Shown: positions 25,216 to 34,710 of the stretch, piece by piece | How positions within the stretch are numbered: position 1 is the first letter of the stretch | How the letters are laid out: each line of letters opens with the position of its first letter | Assembly (NCBI GenBank): GCA_902779395.1 | Contig: CACZBK010000002.1 | Coordinates: 62,001 to 126,000 of the forward strand | Direction: 5' to 3' | Length of the DNA stretch: 64,000 bases | Origin: an uncultured Lachnospiraceae bacterium | Lineage (GTDB): Bacteria; Bacillota; Clostridia; Lachnospirales; Lachnospiraceae | Program-made: the position numbers and the translations under genes | The notes under the pieces: model-generated | Databases searched by the model: none | What the model saw: only the letters and a program-made list of their open reading frames with translations | Told to the model about the DNA's origin: nothing

Positions 25216-27423
25216 TTACAATCTGATGATGAAGGTATATTTTCCGTCATCCTGTACAGCACCCGAATAGACGATCTCCCCCAATTCACGGAGTCTTCCG
25301 ATATCCATTCCCTCTCTTTCATACTTCTCGTATTCGCACGATCCCACAAAGATGTAATCCACGCCATAGTCTTCCATAAGAGCCCTGTCGGCATCCACAT
25401 ACATACGGCGTACTATATCAACACGCTCATCCACGGGAGCCAGATCATTATGCCACAGCCATTCATGGGTATGCCAGCCCAGCACCGTGGGCAGACCTGT
25501 GATCACGGAAACACGATTATATATAGTATAGCTGTCACCGTTTGCCTCCAGCACCACACTGCCGGAAGGGATATTTTCCCTTGCCCAGTAGACTGCCTCA
25601 GCGTCAGACGGCGCTTCCCTGTATAGAAAATCGTCCGCCCTTAGGCCCAGAAATCTGTCTGTATCCTTTATATCTCCCGCGCTCATACGAAGAGCGGTTA
25701 TAAAATATCCGCAGCAGAGTATCAGCAGTATACCGGATATTATGCCCCATTTTCTCTGGGTCCTGCTCTCCGGCCTCATCACAAAACGGCTCACAACATA
25801 ACACATCATAAGATTAAGCATTATGAACGCCTGATAGCTCAGCTTGAACATCGTATTAAAACGCTTAAAATCACCCGAATAGATATCTTCTATATAAATG
25901 ATCTCCGGAATGAGGACCAGTCCCGCCCCGCAAAGCCCGATGAGCAGGACATAGAGATCCGTGTTTCCGAAGGATCTGAGCCAATTTCTTACACTGTCCC
26001 CTTTGCATCTGGAGATCACCGCTATGGCAAAGCCTGTAAGCAGGCTTATGGGGAGTGCCCATAAAACAGCCAGCTGGTATATGGGAGTATGGTTTTCCGC
26101 CAGCTTTATCCCGTTGGCCATGGCTTTAAAGTTTATCTGGAAAAGAAGGCTCACCGCAAGGCTCATAAGAAGCACCACCACACCCTGCAGGGCAGTCACC
26201 GAAACCACTTTAAGCGGCTTTATCTGCCTGCGCATATTTACAGCCAGCAGCACTGCACCGCTCACGACAAAATATATGGGAAAATCCCAGAAATTCTCCA
26301 TTACACAGATTCCCGTGAGGAATGAAAGCGCCCAAAGCCGGGGTTTCCTGAGTTCTGACGCAAAGATCGACGACACCATCACCGACCCTTCCGCCTCTTC
26401 TTCGGTATCCTTTATCCAGGCATAAAGCAGGGCAAGGATCGTGAGGACCACGAAGATATTTATTACGTGTGCATGCAGGTCGCCCAGAAGGAATGAATAT
26501 GCAGGATATTCATGGGCAGTGCGGTCGTTGGTCTCGGGATGATATCCTATGTATCGGGTGGAATCCGCATACCAGTAAGAAGGCTTTTCGCCGGGTATGG
26601 CCAGTATATCCCAGGTCCAGGGCACGATAAAGTTAAACAGAAGGTAGTGCAGGCTCGCTGCCCCCGGCAAAACAAAGGCTGCAAGCGTCCCGGCTACGGC
26701 AGCTTTCTTTTTATCGCCGCTGTTTCCAAGCATGAGCTGGTACACCAGACTGAACGAAAAGCTTAAGCAAAGCGCAAAGCACATCGCCAAGGACAGATTG
26801 TAACCGTAGCTCACTTCGTTAAAAGACAGCTTCGTCAGAAAAGCACAGAAATACTGTCCGAAATAATAATAATTCAGGTTATCTCCCGCGAACCAGAAAT
26901 CCTCCGGAGGAAAATATTCGCTGCGGAAGATGCTCTGCATAAAGCCGTAATCCATCATGCGCTCCGTACCGAATGCATCGGGATTATAGCATTTTACATA
27001 GCAGAAAAAGATGAACGCAGCGGTAAATACCGCTTCACGTATCAGGATCATATCGACAGGTACTTCGGCAAGCAGCTCTTTTGTATCCTTTTTAAAAACA
27101 AAACGGCTTAATACCCACCATCCGATAAGCGTCAGAAGTGTAATTATCACAACTGCTGCCATGCTGAACTTTATCAGCTTAAGAGATGCGAAAAACCACA
27201 AAAGCCAGGCAGCTGCGATCCCGCCAATTATCTTTCCGAAAACATACCCCTTATCACTGTATGTTGAAAAGAGTCTCGCCGTGAGCGGCCAGGTCCCAAT
27301 ACCCAGCGCAAGCATCATCAGCCACCACTTAAGTACGGGAGTCATATCCTCTCCCATAAGGGCAAATCCCGCTGCCAGCTCCGCAACTATTATAATGCCG
27401 GCTATGATCCCGCTTTTTTTCAT
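25216..27423 (-). CDS. DUF2298 (YYY-domain) polytopic membrane protein
   Basis: Integral membrane protein of 735 aa with roughly a dozen hydrophobic helices. The diagnostic YYY stretch is present: PDAFGTERMMDYGFMQS followed by FWFAGDNLNYYYFGQYFCAFL, as in the Chlor_Arch_YYY/DUF2298 family, which resembles GT-C glycosyltransferases. The loop DLHAHVINI and a soluble C-terminal region after ~600 (ASGSVVLEANGDSYTIYNRVS ... VDYIFVGSCEYEKY) are further family features. AGGAGG precedes the ATG. Its partner upstream is a second large membrane protein of similar design. Biochemical function is unknown; lipid-linked sugar transfer is an inference from fold resemblance. Confidence 0.85.
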   Translation of the reverse strand: MKKSGIIAGIIIVAELAAGFALMGEDMTPVLKWWLMMLALGIGTWPLTARLFSTYSDKGYVFGKIIGGIAAAWLLWFFASLKLIKFSMAAVVIITLLTLIGWWVLSRFVFKKDTKELLAEVPVDMILIREAVFTAAFIFFCYVKCYNPDAFGTERMMDYGFMQSIFRSEYFPPEDFWFAGDNLNYYYFGQYFCAFLTKLSFNEVSYGYNLSLAMCFALCLSFSFSLVYQLMLGNSGDKKKAAVAGTLAAFVLPGAASLHYLLFNFIVPWTWDILAIPGEKPSYWYADSTRYIGYHPETNDRTAHEYPAYSFLLGDLHAHVINIFVVLTILALLYAWIKDTEEEAEGSVMVSSIFASELRKPRLWALSFLTGICVMENFWDFPIYFVVSGAVLLAVNMRRQIKPLKVVSVTALQGVVVLLMSLAVSLLFQINFKAMANGIKLAENHTPIYQLAVLWALPISLLTGFAIAVISRCKGDSVRNWLRSFGNTDLYVLLIGLCGAGLVLIPEIIYIEDIYSGDFKRFNTMFKLSYQAFIMLNLMMCYVVSRFVMRPESRTQRKWGIISGILLILCCGYFITALRMSAGDIKDTDRFLGLRADDFLYREAPSDAEAVYWARENIPSGSVVLEANGDSYTIYNRVSVITGLPTVLGWHTHEWLWHNDLAPVDERVDIVRRMYVDADRALMEDYGVDYIFVGSCEYEKYEREGMDIGRLRELGEIVYSGAVQDDGKYTFIIRL

Positions 27424-27510
27424 GTTGTCCTCCTGCTAACAGAATATAGCCCAACTATAATAACAAATAAGTCCGCCCCCGTAAAGTTCATCCTGATATG
27501 ATCAAAGGCG

Positions 27511-29556
27511 TCATCTGGGACTTTCAGTATCGTAGATCTTTACATCACCGCTCTGATATACGACCGGATACGCTGCCGCTATAACATCCTCGTTCAGTTC
27601 ATAATGATCCCCGTATCTTAAGCCGTCATCGGTCATGATGAAACGGATCCCTTCCTCAGTGATCATGCGCTTTAATTCCTCTTCATCGGCAGCCGCAAAC
27701 ATACGGGCGGTTTTTTCTTCTCTGGAGTAGGTGTCATAGCCTGCGCTCCATGCGTAATAAGGCCAGCCGTAATAAAGCATCGCCCCACCCAGCACGATCT
27801 CATGATTGGATAGCATATCGGTAAGCCAGATATCTCCGGAGCTGCTGTTTTCTTTAACCCATTTCGTAAGATCGGAGTCCTGACGGAATTCCAGATGATC
27901 CTTATCTATATTACGGACTATCCTGCATTCGTAAATTCCTGTAGCCGTCAATACTATAAGCAGGAACACTCCCCCGATAAATCTGCTGATATGGCTGCTC
28001 TTTAAAAGCTTTGTGACCATCACCGCAACAGGGATGCCCACCAGTATAAATGCCAGCATGACATATTTATGATTAACGGTCACATCCGGTGTCAGTGATA
28101 CCGTAAACGCCAGTATCAGCGGAGCTGCAAAAGCAGGAAGGAAATAACGCAGAGTCCCTCTGCCCATGATAAAGAATACGGCAGCAAGTATCAGTAAGGC
28201 GCCGCTTAATGCCAGAAGGTAAGATACGCTTCCCCAGAAAGTGGGGACCTCCGCTATAAAGCCATACATATACTCGGGAGCTATAACATCTCCGAAGATA
28301 AATATCTTAGTCTGGATCATTGAAAGTATCACGCTTATTACAGCCGTGAGCAGATATTCAAGCCTGTGGGATGACATAAGTGCCATCACGAAAAGCACGC
28401 ACAGGCCGCCTATCACCATGGCTCCGTTCCAGAAGGCACATAACCCCAGCAGCACACCGCAGAATATCGCACGCGGCAGAGAACTTATAAGTACATGATC
28501 TGAGATAAAGCTTTTTACCGCGGTATTCTTTTCCGCTTCCGCCGTTCCTCCCGACTTCTTTTTCCTGCCGTAAAGATCACTGATATTCTTTATCCCTTCA
28601 TATAATAATGGAGCAAAGATGATCAGGGCCATAAGCACCACTCCTATACCAAAGGCAAGATGGCGCTGGTTCAGATAAACCTTAAAATTCCAGAGCCCCC
28701 AGTCTTCCTTGGGCGTATACGAAAAAAACTGATCCCTGTTAAGGAATTCCTCTTTCGTGATCGAACCTGCGGATAGACTGCCCAGATATCTGAACAGGCT
28801 GGGAGATGAACGGAACACCATCATAAATGTGGATACGACGCCGGCCAGCCTGCTTCCACAGAGCTTGACCGTAAAGCTGAATAAAAGCATGGACATGCTC
28901 ATAAATGAAATGATGCTCGGAAAATTAAAAGCATGGTCTATGGGGAGCCCCAGATATTCCAGGTTTCCGGCAAGAAATTCAAACATAAAATGGTAACGTA
29001 TGTCCTCTCCGGCAAAATGAGAATACTGCGTGGGGAAATTATTGCCGAAAGAGAATGAACGTATCATGCCAAGATGTACGGCAAAATCGCTGAATACCGA
29101 ATAACCTACGCGCAGTGTGTTCTGTACGATATTGAAACTCCGACAGGTAAGATATGTAACGAAAAAGAAAAGCAATATGAAAAATCCCGCACACAGAAAA
29201 TCCTTATACTGAAAAGGTTTAACCTTTGCCGTGTTTAGATTTTTTTTCTTTTTAAGAAGAGCGCATATGATGATCAATGCAAGGGCTGTGATCATCACTA
29301 CGGCATTTGCTGCCGTAAGCGGATGACGATCGGAAGGCCTGAGAGCGCTTAGTGCAAGTGCGGCAAAATAAGTGAGCCATCCCACAACAAGGGTTCCGGA
29401 AAAGAACCAGAAAGGAAACAATACAAATAAAGCGGGGAGATGGATCTCTTTCCCGCTGTAAGTCTTTTCGGGAATAAGCCTGTAGTCGGGATATACAATA
29501 TCCAGCAGAGCCCTGCCCGTGAATATACATATTATTATATATATCAGTCCTAACAT
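27511..29556 (-). CDS. GT-C-like polytopic membrane protein
   Basis: Membrane protein (681 aa) with about 12-14 hydrophobic segments. A loop FSDFAVHLGMIRSFSFGNNFPTQYSHFAGEDIRYHFMFEF echoes the DUF2298 YYY region of its neighbour (acidic residue plus aromatic-rich motif). The C-terminal soluble part (DSDLTKWVKENSSSGDIWLTD ... RFIMTDDGLRYGDHYEL) also parallels it, so the two are probably paralogous partners. Its ATG lies only ~15 nt past the end of the SRP RNA gene and no ribosome site is visible, so either translation is unusual or the start is further in. Exact function is unknown. Confidence 0.75.
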   Translation of the reverse strand: MLGLIYIIICIFTGRALLDIVYPDYRLIPEKTYSGKEIHLPALFVLFPFWFFSGTLVVGWLTYFAALALSALRPSDRHPLTAANAVVMITALALIIICALLKKKKNLNTAKVKPFQYKDFLCAGFFILLFFFVTYLTCRSFNIVQNTLRVGYSVFSDFAVHLGMIRSFSFGNNFPTQYSHFAGEDIRYHFMFEFLAGNLEYLGLPIDHAFNFPSIISFMSMSMLLFSFTVKLCGSRLAGVVSTFMMVFRSSPSLFRYLGSLSAGSITKEEFLNRDQFFSYTPKEDWGLWNFKVYLNQRHLAFGIGVVLMALIIFAPLLYEGIKNISDLYGRKKKSGGTAEAEKNTAVKSFISDHVLISSLPRAIFCGVLLGLCAFWNGAMVIGGLCVLFVMALMSSHRLEYLLTAVISVILSMIQTKIFIFGDVIAPEYMYGFIAEVPTFWGSVSYLLALSGALLILAAVFFIMGRGTLRYFLPAFAAPLILAFTVSLTPDVTVNHKYVMLAFILVGIPVAVMVTKLLKSSHISRFIGGVFLLIVLTATGIYECRIVRNIDKDHLEFRQDSDLTKWVKENSSSGDIWLTDMLSNHEIVLGGAMLYYGWPYYAWSAGYDTYSREEKTARMFAAADEEELKRMITEEGIRFIMTDDGLRYGDHYELNEDVIAAAYPVVYQSGDVKIYDTESPR

Positions 29557-29571
29557 GGCTTTATCAAAAAA

Positions 29572-29836
29572 CCGTGCGACCCTCTTCGAACTAAGCCAAC
29601 ATGCGCTACCTGTACAGCCAACTCCACCCAGGCACCCTCACGGCACATACGAATTCCCGCTTAGTGCTGCTGTGTTCCCACCCTGACACGGTTCACAGGC
29701 ACGCATTGCGCAAGACCCGGATTTCAACATCACTTATACAGGGCGGCCACATCAACATGCGCCCTCAGTAAGGCCATGACCCCCACTAAAGCGGATTGTG
29801 AGTACAGGACACCGCTAACGCCCCGGCTGCACGGCT
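29572..29836 (-). ncRNA. ffs: Signal recognition particle RNA, large bacterial type
   Basis: About 265 nt with the Bacillus/Clostridia-type layout including an Alu domain. The 5' end GCCGTGCAGCCGGGGCG pairs with the 3' end GGGTCGCACGG. Internal landmarks matching known Firmicutes SRP RNA are GGTGTCCTGTACTCACAATC, GTGATGTTGA, CTTGCGCAATG, TGAACCGTGTCAGG, the helix 8 apical region GGGAACACAGCAGC, and TATGTGCCGTGAGGGTGCCT. A T-run follows immediately. It scaffolds Ffh for co-translational membrane targeting. It was recognised by sequence pattern, not by a covariance model. Confidence 0.93.
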
Positions 29837-29841
29837 GTATT

Positions 29842-29870
29842 AGTATATCTTTTTACACCCGGCTTGTCAA
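29842..29870 (-). promoter_or_regulatory. Strong sigma-A promoter of ffs
   Basis: Minus strand TTGACA (29870-29865), exactly 17 nt, TATACT (29847-29842), placing the start within a few bases of the SRP RNA 5' end. Confidence 0.85.
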
Positions 29871-29956
29871 CCGAGTGCGGCCGGCCCCAAAAGAGCATTT
29901 AGTTCAGCACTCAGGATTTTGCTTCTTACAGTTGCGTAAATTCAAATAATTATATG

Positions 29957-29986
29957 TGGATATCCATACCACTGATAGAGTATAAT
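29957..29986 (+). promoter_or_regulatory. Possible promoter for the zinc-ribbon protein
   Basis: Plus strand TATAAT at 29981-29986 with a weak -35 (TGGATA, 18-nt spacer), about 70 nt before the start codon. It is divergent from ffs. Confidence 0.45.
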
Positions 29987-30055
29987 ACTTTCATTAACAT
30001 TCTGAAACATATCTCACGGCCATGATGCCGTAGGTAAAAGCGGAGGTCTAAAAAA

Positions 30056-31300
30056 ATGCTGATGAATTATCGCTGCCCCGGATGCGGCAATACAATGGAG
30101 TTTTCGCCATCGGATCAGAAGATGTACTGTGTCTATTGCGGGTCCTCCTACAGCACGGAAGAGCTGAACAGCATTATCGACAGAACAGGGCTGTATGATC
30201 ACCCGGGCAGCACTGCAGATACTCAAAATGCGGAAAGCACGCAGCAGACAGCGGAAACCGGGCGTGCACATGCTACCATTAAAATGCAGATACTGCATTG
30301 CAGATCATGCGGAGCTGAACTTGCGGTCAACGGTGTCGAGAGTTCTTCCTTCTGCGTATACTGCGGCCAGGCCACTGTTGTTATGGACCGCGTAGAGGAT
30401 TATCTGCAGCCTGAATATATCATCCCCTTCCGCATAACAAAAGAAAAAGCCGAGGCCATTATCCGCGGCAGGATATCCCAGGGCGGTTTTATTCCAGACG
30501 AGATAAAAAATTTCAAGATCGAAAGGCTAAGGGGAATATATATTCCATTCTGGCTTTATGATCTCTATTATGGGGATGACCAATATTGGAGATACACGGT
30601 ACGCAGGGGCAAAACCACATATACCAGATATGCCCACCGCATAGGAGACTGCGTTTTCAAAAGGATGACTCTGGATGCCTCTAAGAATCTTAATGACGAT
30701 TCCTCCCAGCGTCTTGAACCTTTTAATATGCATGATCTGCAAAGCTTTGATCCGGCTTATCTTTCGGGTTTCTATTCCGACCGTTTTGATGTGGGGACGG
30801 CCGATATTGACGGACTAGCTGTTCATCGTGCAAAGGAACTCTTCGATGAGAGCATGAAAGAGACTGTAAAACATAGTGACGCCAAACTGGAATCAAGCTA
30901 TCCGGTGCACCGCATTACCAAAAGAGAATATGCCCTTCTTCCTGCCTGGTTTCTGACCTTCCGCTATGAAGATATGCCATACACTATCCTCGTAAACGGA
31001 CAGACCGGCAAAATGGTAGGGGCGGTACCTTTCGTAAAGAAGAAAGCCTTTTCTCTTTTTGCTGTACTGTCGGTATTGTTCTGTTTTATTTTTGCGGCGA
31101 TAGGTGCAAAGCTTACTCCCTATGTTATGACAGCTTTTGATGACGGCAGACCCATAATCATGTACTATTGTCTTATAGGATTGGCTATTTTCAGTACCTG
31201 GTCTGTGGCGATAACTAAATATAAGGCTATGCTGGTGAGTATCGGACTTACGCGTTCCGGTACCACCAATAAATATGTGAGCGAAAGGGCGGGCAGATAA
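30056..31300 (+). CDS. Membrane protein with two zinc ribbons (TFIIB-type zinc-ribbon family)
   Basis: Protein of 414 aa. Two CxxC...CxxC zinc ribbons are at the N-terminus: CPGC/CVYC at about residues 7-30 and CRSC/CVYC at about 83-105. The middle domain begins EYIIPFRITKEKAEAIIRG and has IYIPFWLYDLYYGDDQYWRYTVRRGKTTYTRYAHRIGDC, typical of proteins labelled TFIIB-type zinc-ribbon-containing. Two transmembrane helices lie near the C-terminus (FSLFAVLSVLFCFIFAAIGA and IIMYYCLIGLAIFSTWSVAI). GGAGGT is 8 nt before the ATG. The function of the family is unknown. A small membrane protein gene follows by 2 nt. Confidence 0.8.
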   Translation: MLMNYRCPGCGNTMEFSPSDQKMYCVYCGSSYSTEELNSIIDRTGLYDHPGSTADTQNAESTQQTAETGRAHATIKMQILHCRSCGAELAVNGVESSSFCVYCGQATVVMDRVEDYLQPEYIIPFRITKEKAEAIIRGRISQGGFIPDEIKNFKIERLRGIYIPFWLYDLYYGDDQYWRYTVRRGKTTYTRYAHRIGDCVFKRMTLDASKNLNDDSSQRLEPFNMHDLQSFDPAYLSGFYSDRFDVGTADIDGLAVHRAKELFDESMKETVKHSDAKLESSYPVHRITKREYALLPAWFLTFRYEDMPYTILVNGQTGKMVGAVPFVKKKAFSLFAVLSVLFCFIFAAIGAKLTPYVMTAFDDGRPIIMYYCLIGLAIFSTWSVAITKYKAMLVSIGLTRSGTTNKYVSERAGR

Positions 31301-31302
31301 CT

Positions 31303-31548
31303 ATGGGATTCTGGGTTTTAATAGGAATAATATGCGGAATAGCTATAGGGCTGGGACTGGCTCTGCGGATCACGGTCCTGAAGGTAAAAGAATCTAATGA
31401 TATGGGGGATTCCAGAGGTGATATGCTGTCATTCGGCGGTCATCTGAACCTGATATGCGGCGAGGATGACCTGCATAAGCCGGTTGGTAATGTGGGCAAA
31501 CGCGGCATCCTGCTGAATCCCGACCGCCCACCGATGCAATATCGTTAA
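31303..31548 (+). CDS. Small hypothetical membrane protein
   Basis: Protein of 81 aa, starting 2 nt after the zinc-ribbon protein in the same direction. An N-terminal hydrophobic segment (WVLIGIICGIAIGLGLALRI) is followed by a polar tail. The upstream purine-rich AAAGGGCGGG is a plausible but distant ribosome site. I do not recognise a family; it may partner the zinc-ribbon protein. It ends 6 nt before the converging sugar ABC operon. Confidence 0.5.
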   Translation: MGFWVLIGIICGIAIGLGLALRITVLKVKESNDMGDSRGDMLSFGGHLNLICGEDDLHKPVGNVGKRGILLNPDRPPMQYR

Positions 31549-31554
31549 GGAGCG

Positions 31555-32607
31555 TTACTCCACCTTCTCCACCGGGTAGAGTACACCCTCCACATACACT
31601 TCGCTCACTTCCGGGAGGGAGCTGAAGATACGCTCATCCACGTAATTAAACTTCTCGACATTTTCCCCGGCTTCGATAGCCTCGATGAGCGCCCTTACCT
31701 TAGGACCGTGCAGGGGATTACATTCGGCGATCGCTGCGATCTTTCCTTCTTTGGCAAGCTCTTTGGCACCTTCGGCCGTTCCGTCAAAAGACAGCACCAG
31801 TATATCTCCCTTATCGATATCGGGACCGGCTGATTTTCCGGCAGCTTCTATCGCTTCGACAGCACCTATGGCTTCGTTATCATTCTCACAGAAAACCACG
31901 TTGATATCCAGGAAACGTTTAAGATATCCGGCCATTACCTCGCGGCCTTTTGTTTCGGTAAAATCCCCGCTCATCTGTCCTAAGATATCCCAGCCCTTTT
32001 CACGTGCTGCATTGGAAAGCCCGCGGCTGCGTCCTATCTGTGCCGTAGAACCTATGGTTCCCTGTATATGTATTATATGAAGATCCGATGATGAAAGTCC
32101 TTTGGAAAGGCTGTAGGAATCCAGCCATTCACAGAGCTTTCTGCTCTCCAGTTCAAAATCCGACCCCAGCCAGCATGTATACAGGCTCTTATCGGAATCC
32201 ACACGCCTGTCCACGAGTATCACGGGGATCCCTGCATCTTTCGCTTCCTGCAGCACTCCGTCCCAGCCGCTTTCCGTGACCGGTGCAAGGGCTATGTAAT
32301 CCACTTCCTGCTGGATAAAACTGCGAAGCGCCGTTATCTGATAGGACTGCTTCTGCTGGCCGTTTTCGTAGATCATGGAGTAACCGTATTCTTCGGTAAA
32401 GCTCTCAAGCATCGACTGCGTATTGGCACTGCGCCAGTCGGACTCGGCTCCAAGCTGCGAAAAACCTATGCTTATCAGATCCGGTGTTTCTTCCTGCGCA
32501 TCTAAAACAGCCGGTGCTCCGGAAGCCGCGTCTGAAACGCAGCCTCCAAGAAGCACCGGCATTAATATGGGAAGTAATGAACTTATAAGCTTTTTCTTTA
32601 TACTCAT
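31555..32607 (-). CDS. Second sugar-binding lipoprotein of the YtfQ type
   Basis: Lipoprotein (350 aa) with lipobox LLGGC (Cys23) and a type I periplasmic-binding fold of the YtfQ/galactofuranose receptor kind: ISIGFSQLGAESDWRSANTQS, ENGQQKQSYQITALRSFI, APVTESGWDGVLQEAKDAGIPVILVDRRVD, HIQGTIGSTAQIGRSRG and FCENDNEAIGAVEAI. It is the last gene of the ABC operon, directly after the second permease, while another binding protein is encoded at the operon's other end. It may broaden substrate range or serve as a sensor input. The sugar is inferred from family likeness only. Confidence 0.85.
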   Translation of the reverse strand: MSIKKKLISSLLPILMPVLLGGCVSDAASGAPAVLDAQEETPDLISIGFSQLGAESDWRSANTQSMLESFTEEYGYSMIYENGQQKQSYQITALRSFIQQEVDYIALAPVTESGWDGVLQEAKDAGIPVILVDRRVDSDKSLYTCWLGSDFELESRKLCEWLDSYSLSKGLSSSDLHIIHIQGTIGSTAQIGRSRGLSNAAREKGWDILGQMSGDFTETKGREVMAGYLKRFLDINVVFCENDNEAIGAVEAIEAAGKSAGPDIDKGDILVLSFDGTAEGAKELAKEGKIAAIAECNPLHGPKVRALIEAIEAGENVEKFNYVDERIFSSLPEVSEVYVEGVLYPVEKVE

Positions 32608-33645
32608 CTATTTAAGTGCACGTTTCTTCTGTGCCATCACCACGCTCTGTATCACAAGGAAGAGGCACAGCATAGCGGCAATGGTGATACCCGTCCACCA
32701 GGCCTGATCCAGACCGGCGTTGGAAACAATGTTCTGTATGGTGCTTAACGAAAGCACACCAAAGAGTGTACCTGCTATATTACCCACACCACCTGAAAGC
32801 ATTGTACCACCTATTATGGAAGATGCAATAGCATTCATTTCCATACCCAGTGCATGTGAAGCGGAACCGCTTCCTACATGCAGGAAGTAAACGTAACCTG
32901 CTATACCCGCAAGAGACGAACAGATGACATGCGAGATAAAACGTGTACGCTTCACATTTATACCAAGCATAAGAGCGCTCTGCCTGTTACCGCCTACCGC
33001 ATAAAAGCTGCGGCCCGTCTTAGTCCATCTGAGTACGATAAACAGGACTATGACAAGAGCTAACGCTACCAGAACTCCGGGCTCGACATATGCCGGAACA
33101 TAGATGCCCTTTTTATTGACGGTTCCCATTCCCGGTATATAGATCCTGGTCTCCATCAGTGCCTTAAAAGCTGCATTCTCAACATTAAAGGGTTTGGTAT
33201 TTACGATAGTTGTCATACCTCTTGCAAAGAACATGCCTGCCAGCGATACGATGAAAGGCTGTATATCCAGATAAGCTACCAGAAAGCCCTGTACCAGACC
33301 GAAAGCAAGACCTATGCCAAGAGCGATGAGCATCGATGTAAATATATTTCCGCCGTGCATATCCAGATGTACCGCGCAGCACATGGATACCAGTGCCACC
33401 ACACCGCCAACGGAGATATCTATACCGCCGCTTATCATAACTATGCTCATGCCGCAGCTGGTTATTATCAATGCTGCATTTGCATTAAGAATGTTAAAGA
33501 ACATCTGCGGTTTCGTAAAAGCGCCGCCCTGAAAGAGGATAGCTCCTATATACATGACGAAGAAGATAACTATGGTTATCACCAGCAGCAGATTGGTGTC
33601 GCTCACTTTTGTAAAGATGCTCTGTTTTTTATTCTCCTTATTCAT
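32608..33645 (-). CDS. Sugar ABC transporter permease (YjfF-like)
   Basis: Membrane permease (345 aa) of the RbsC/AraH family. It has a short basic N-terminus, about nine hydrophobic segments, the motif MVMISGGIDISVGGVVALVSM and the coupling loop YAVGGNRQSALMLGINVKRTRF that binds the ATPase. It follows another permease immediately, which matches the YtfT/YjfF two-permease architecture of galactofuranose importers. Stop and next start are adjacent. Confidence 0.9.
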   Translation of the reverse strand: MNKENKKQSIFTKVSDTNLLLVITIVIFFVMYIGAILFQGGAFTKPQMFFNILNANAALIITSCGMSIVMISGGIDISVGGVVALVSMCCAVHLDMHGGNIFTSMLIALGIGLAFGLVQGFLVAYLDIQPFIVSLAGMFFARGMTTIVNTKPFNVENAAFKALMETRIYIPGMGTVNKKGIYVPAYVEPGVLVALALVIVLFIVLRWTKTGRSFYAVGGNRQSALMLGINVKRTRFISHVICSSLAGIAGYVYFLHVGSGSASHALGMEMNAIASSIIGGTMLSGGVGNIAGTLFGVLSLSTIQNIVSNAGLDQAWWTGITIAAMLCLFLVIQSVVMAQKKRALK

Positions 33646-34710
33646 TTACGCCACCCCCTTTGCCGCTGCTTTCTTTTTACTGCTTAAAGCCGAAAGCTTC
33701 TCACGTACTACAGGTGAGGAGAACACTACCAGGATGATAACGACCACCGCCTTGTATGCGGGCAGGGCTGCAGCATCCACCTGGAATTTGTAAAGCGTAG
33801 TGGTAAGGAACTGAATGATATATGCACCCAGTATGGATCCCCACATATTAAACTTACCGCCGGAGAGCGCATTACCTCCAAGAGCCACCGCAAGAATGGC
33901 ATCCATCTCTATATCCTTTGCAATGACCGAATAGTTGATGGTAGCCAGACGGCTTACCTTTATAAGTGCTGCCACTGCCACACACAGTCCCAGGATAACA
34001 AAACTCAAAAACTTGATAAAGGTAGGATTGATACCGTTAAGCCTTGATGAACTCTCATTTATACCTACTGCCTGGGTATATAATCCAAGGTTTGTGAACT
34101 TAAGCAGCAGGGCCGCTACGACGATACAGGCTATAGCGATAAAGGTAGTAGTAGGAATGGGTATCCCCGGTATAAAGCCGCCGAAGTATTTAAACTTAGG
34201 ATCGGGTACTATGGGCAGCTCGTTATTATTTATCCATGCCGCAATAGAACGCCCTGCGGTAAAGAGTATCAGTGTTGCTATCATGGGCTGTATACGGAAG
34301 ATCGAGACCAGAAGTCCGTTGAATACTCCGCAGAGCATGCCAACTATACATGCTACCAGAAAGCCCACGATTATGGGAGCTGCCAGCGCTTCGGGCTTGC
34401 TCACGCCACCGCATAATACACGCAGCATTGCAGAGCCTGCTATCGCTATGGTCGCACCCACCGATATATCCTGTCCGCCGGATGCCGCAGTCACGAGCGT
34501 CATTCCTATAGCCAGTATCGCAAGCTCCGAACCGTAGTCAAGTATGGTTATGAGCGGACCGGAAAATACATTGTACCCTTCATTATTAGGGGCCAGCTTG
34601 ATCGTAAAGAAAGACGCATCATTGACCAGATTTACAAGGCACAGTATAACCAAAGCCGTGATCGGGATCAGAAGCTGGTTTGAAAGAAGTTTCTTTATAT
34701 CTATTTTCAT
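33646..34710 (-). CDS. Sugar ABC transporter permease (YtfT-like)
   Basis: Membrane permease (354 aa) of the same family. The conserved segment TLVTAASGGQDISVGATIAIAG and the coupling loop YTQAVGINESSSRLNGINPTFIKF are visible, along with a Lys/Ala-rich C-terminus. It overlaps the ATPase gene by 4 nt and abuts the second permease. It is expected to form a heterodimeric channel with its neighbour. Confidence 0.9.
   Translation of the reverse strand: MKIDIKKLLSNQLLIPITALVILCLVNLVNDASFFTIKLAPNNEGYNVFSGPLITILDYGSELAILAIGMTLVTAASGGQDISVGATIAIAGSAMLRVLCGGVSKPEALAAPIIVGFLVACIVGMLCGVFNGLLVSIFRIQPMIATLILFTAGRSIAAWINNNELPIVPDPKFKYFGGFIPGIPIPTTTFIAIACIVVAALLLKFTNLGLYTQAVGINESSSRLNGINPTFIKFLSFVILGLCVAVAALIKVSRLATINYSVIAKDIEMDAILAVALGGNALSGGKFNMWGSILGAYIIQFLTTTLYKFQVDAAALPAYKAVVVIILVVFSSPVVREKLSALSSKKKAAAKGVA

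Noticed and set aside
30014..30298. 94-aa minus-strand ORF near ffs
   Set aside because: Overlaps the start of the zinc-ribbon gene on the opposite strand and shows no coding features.
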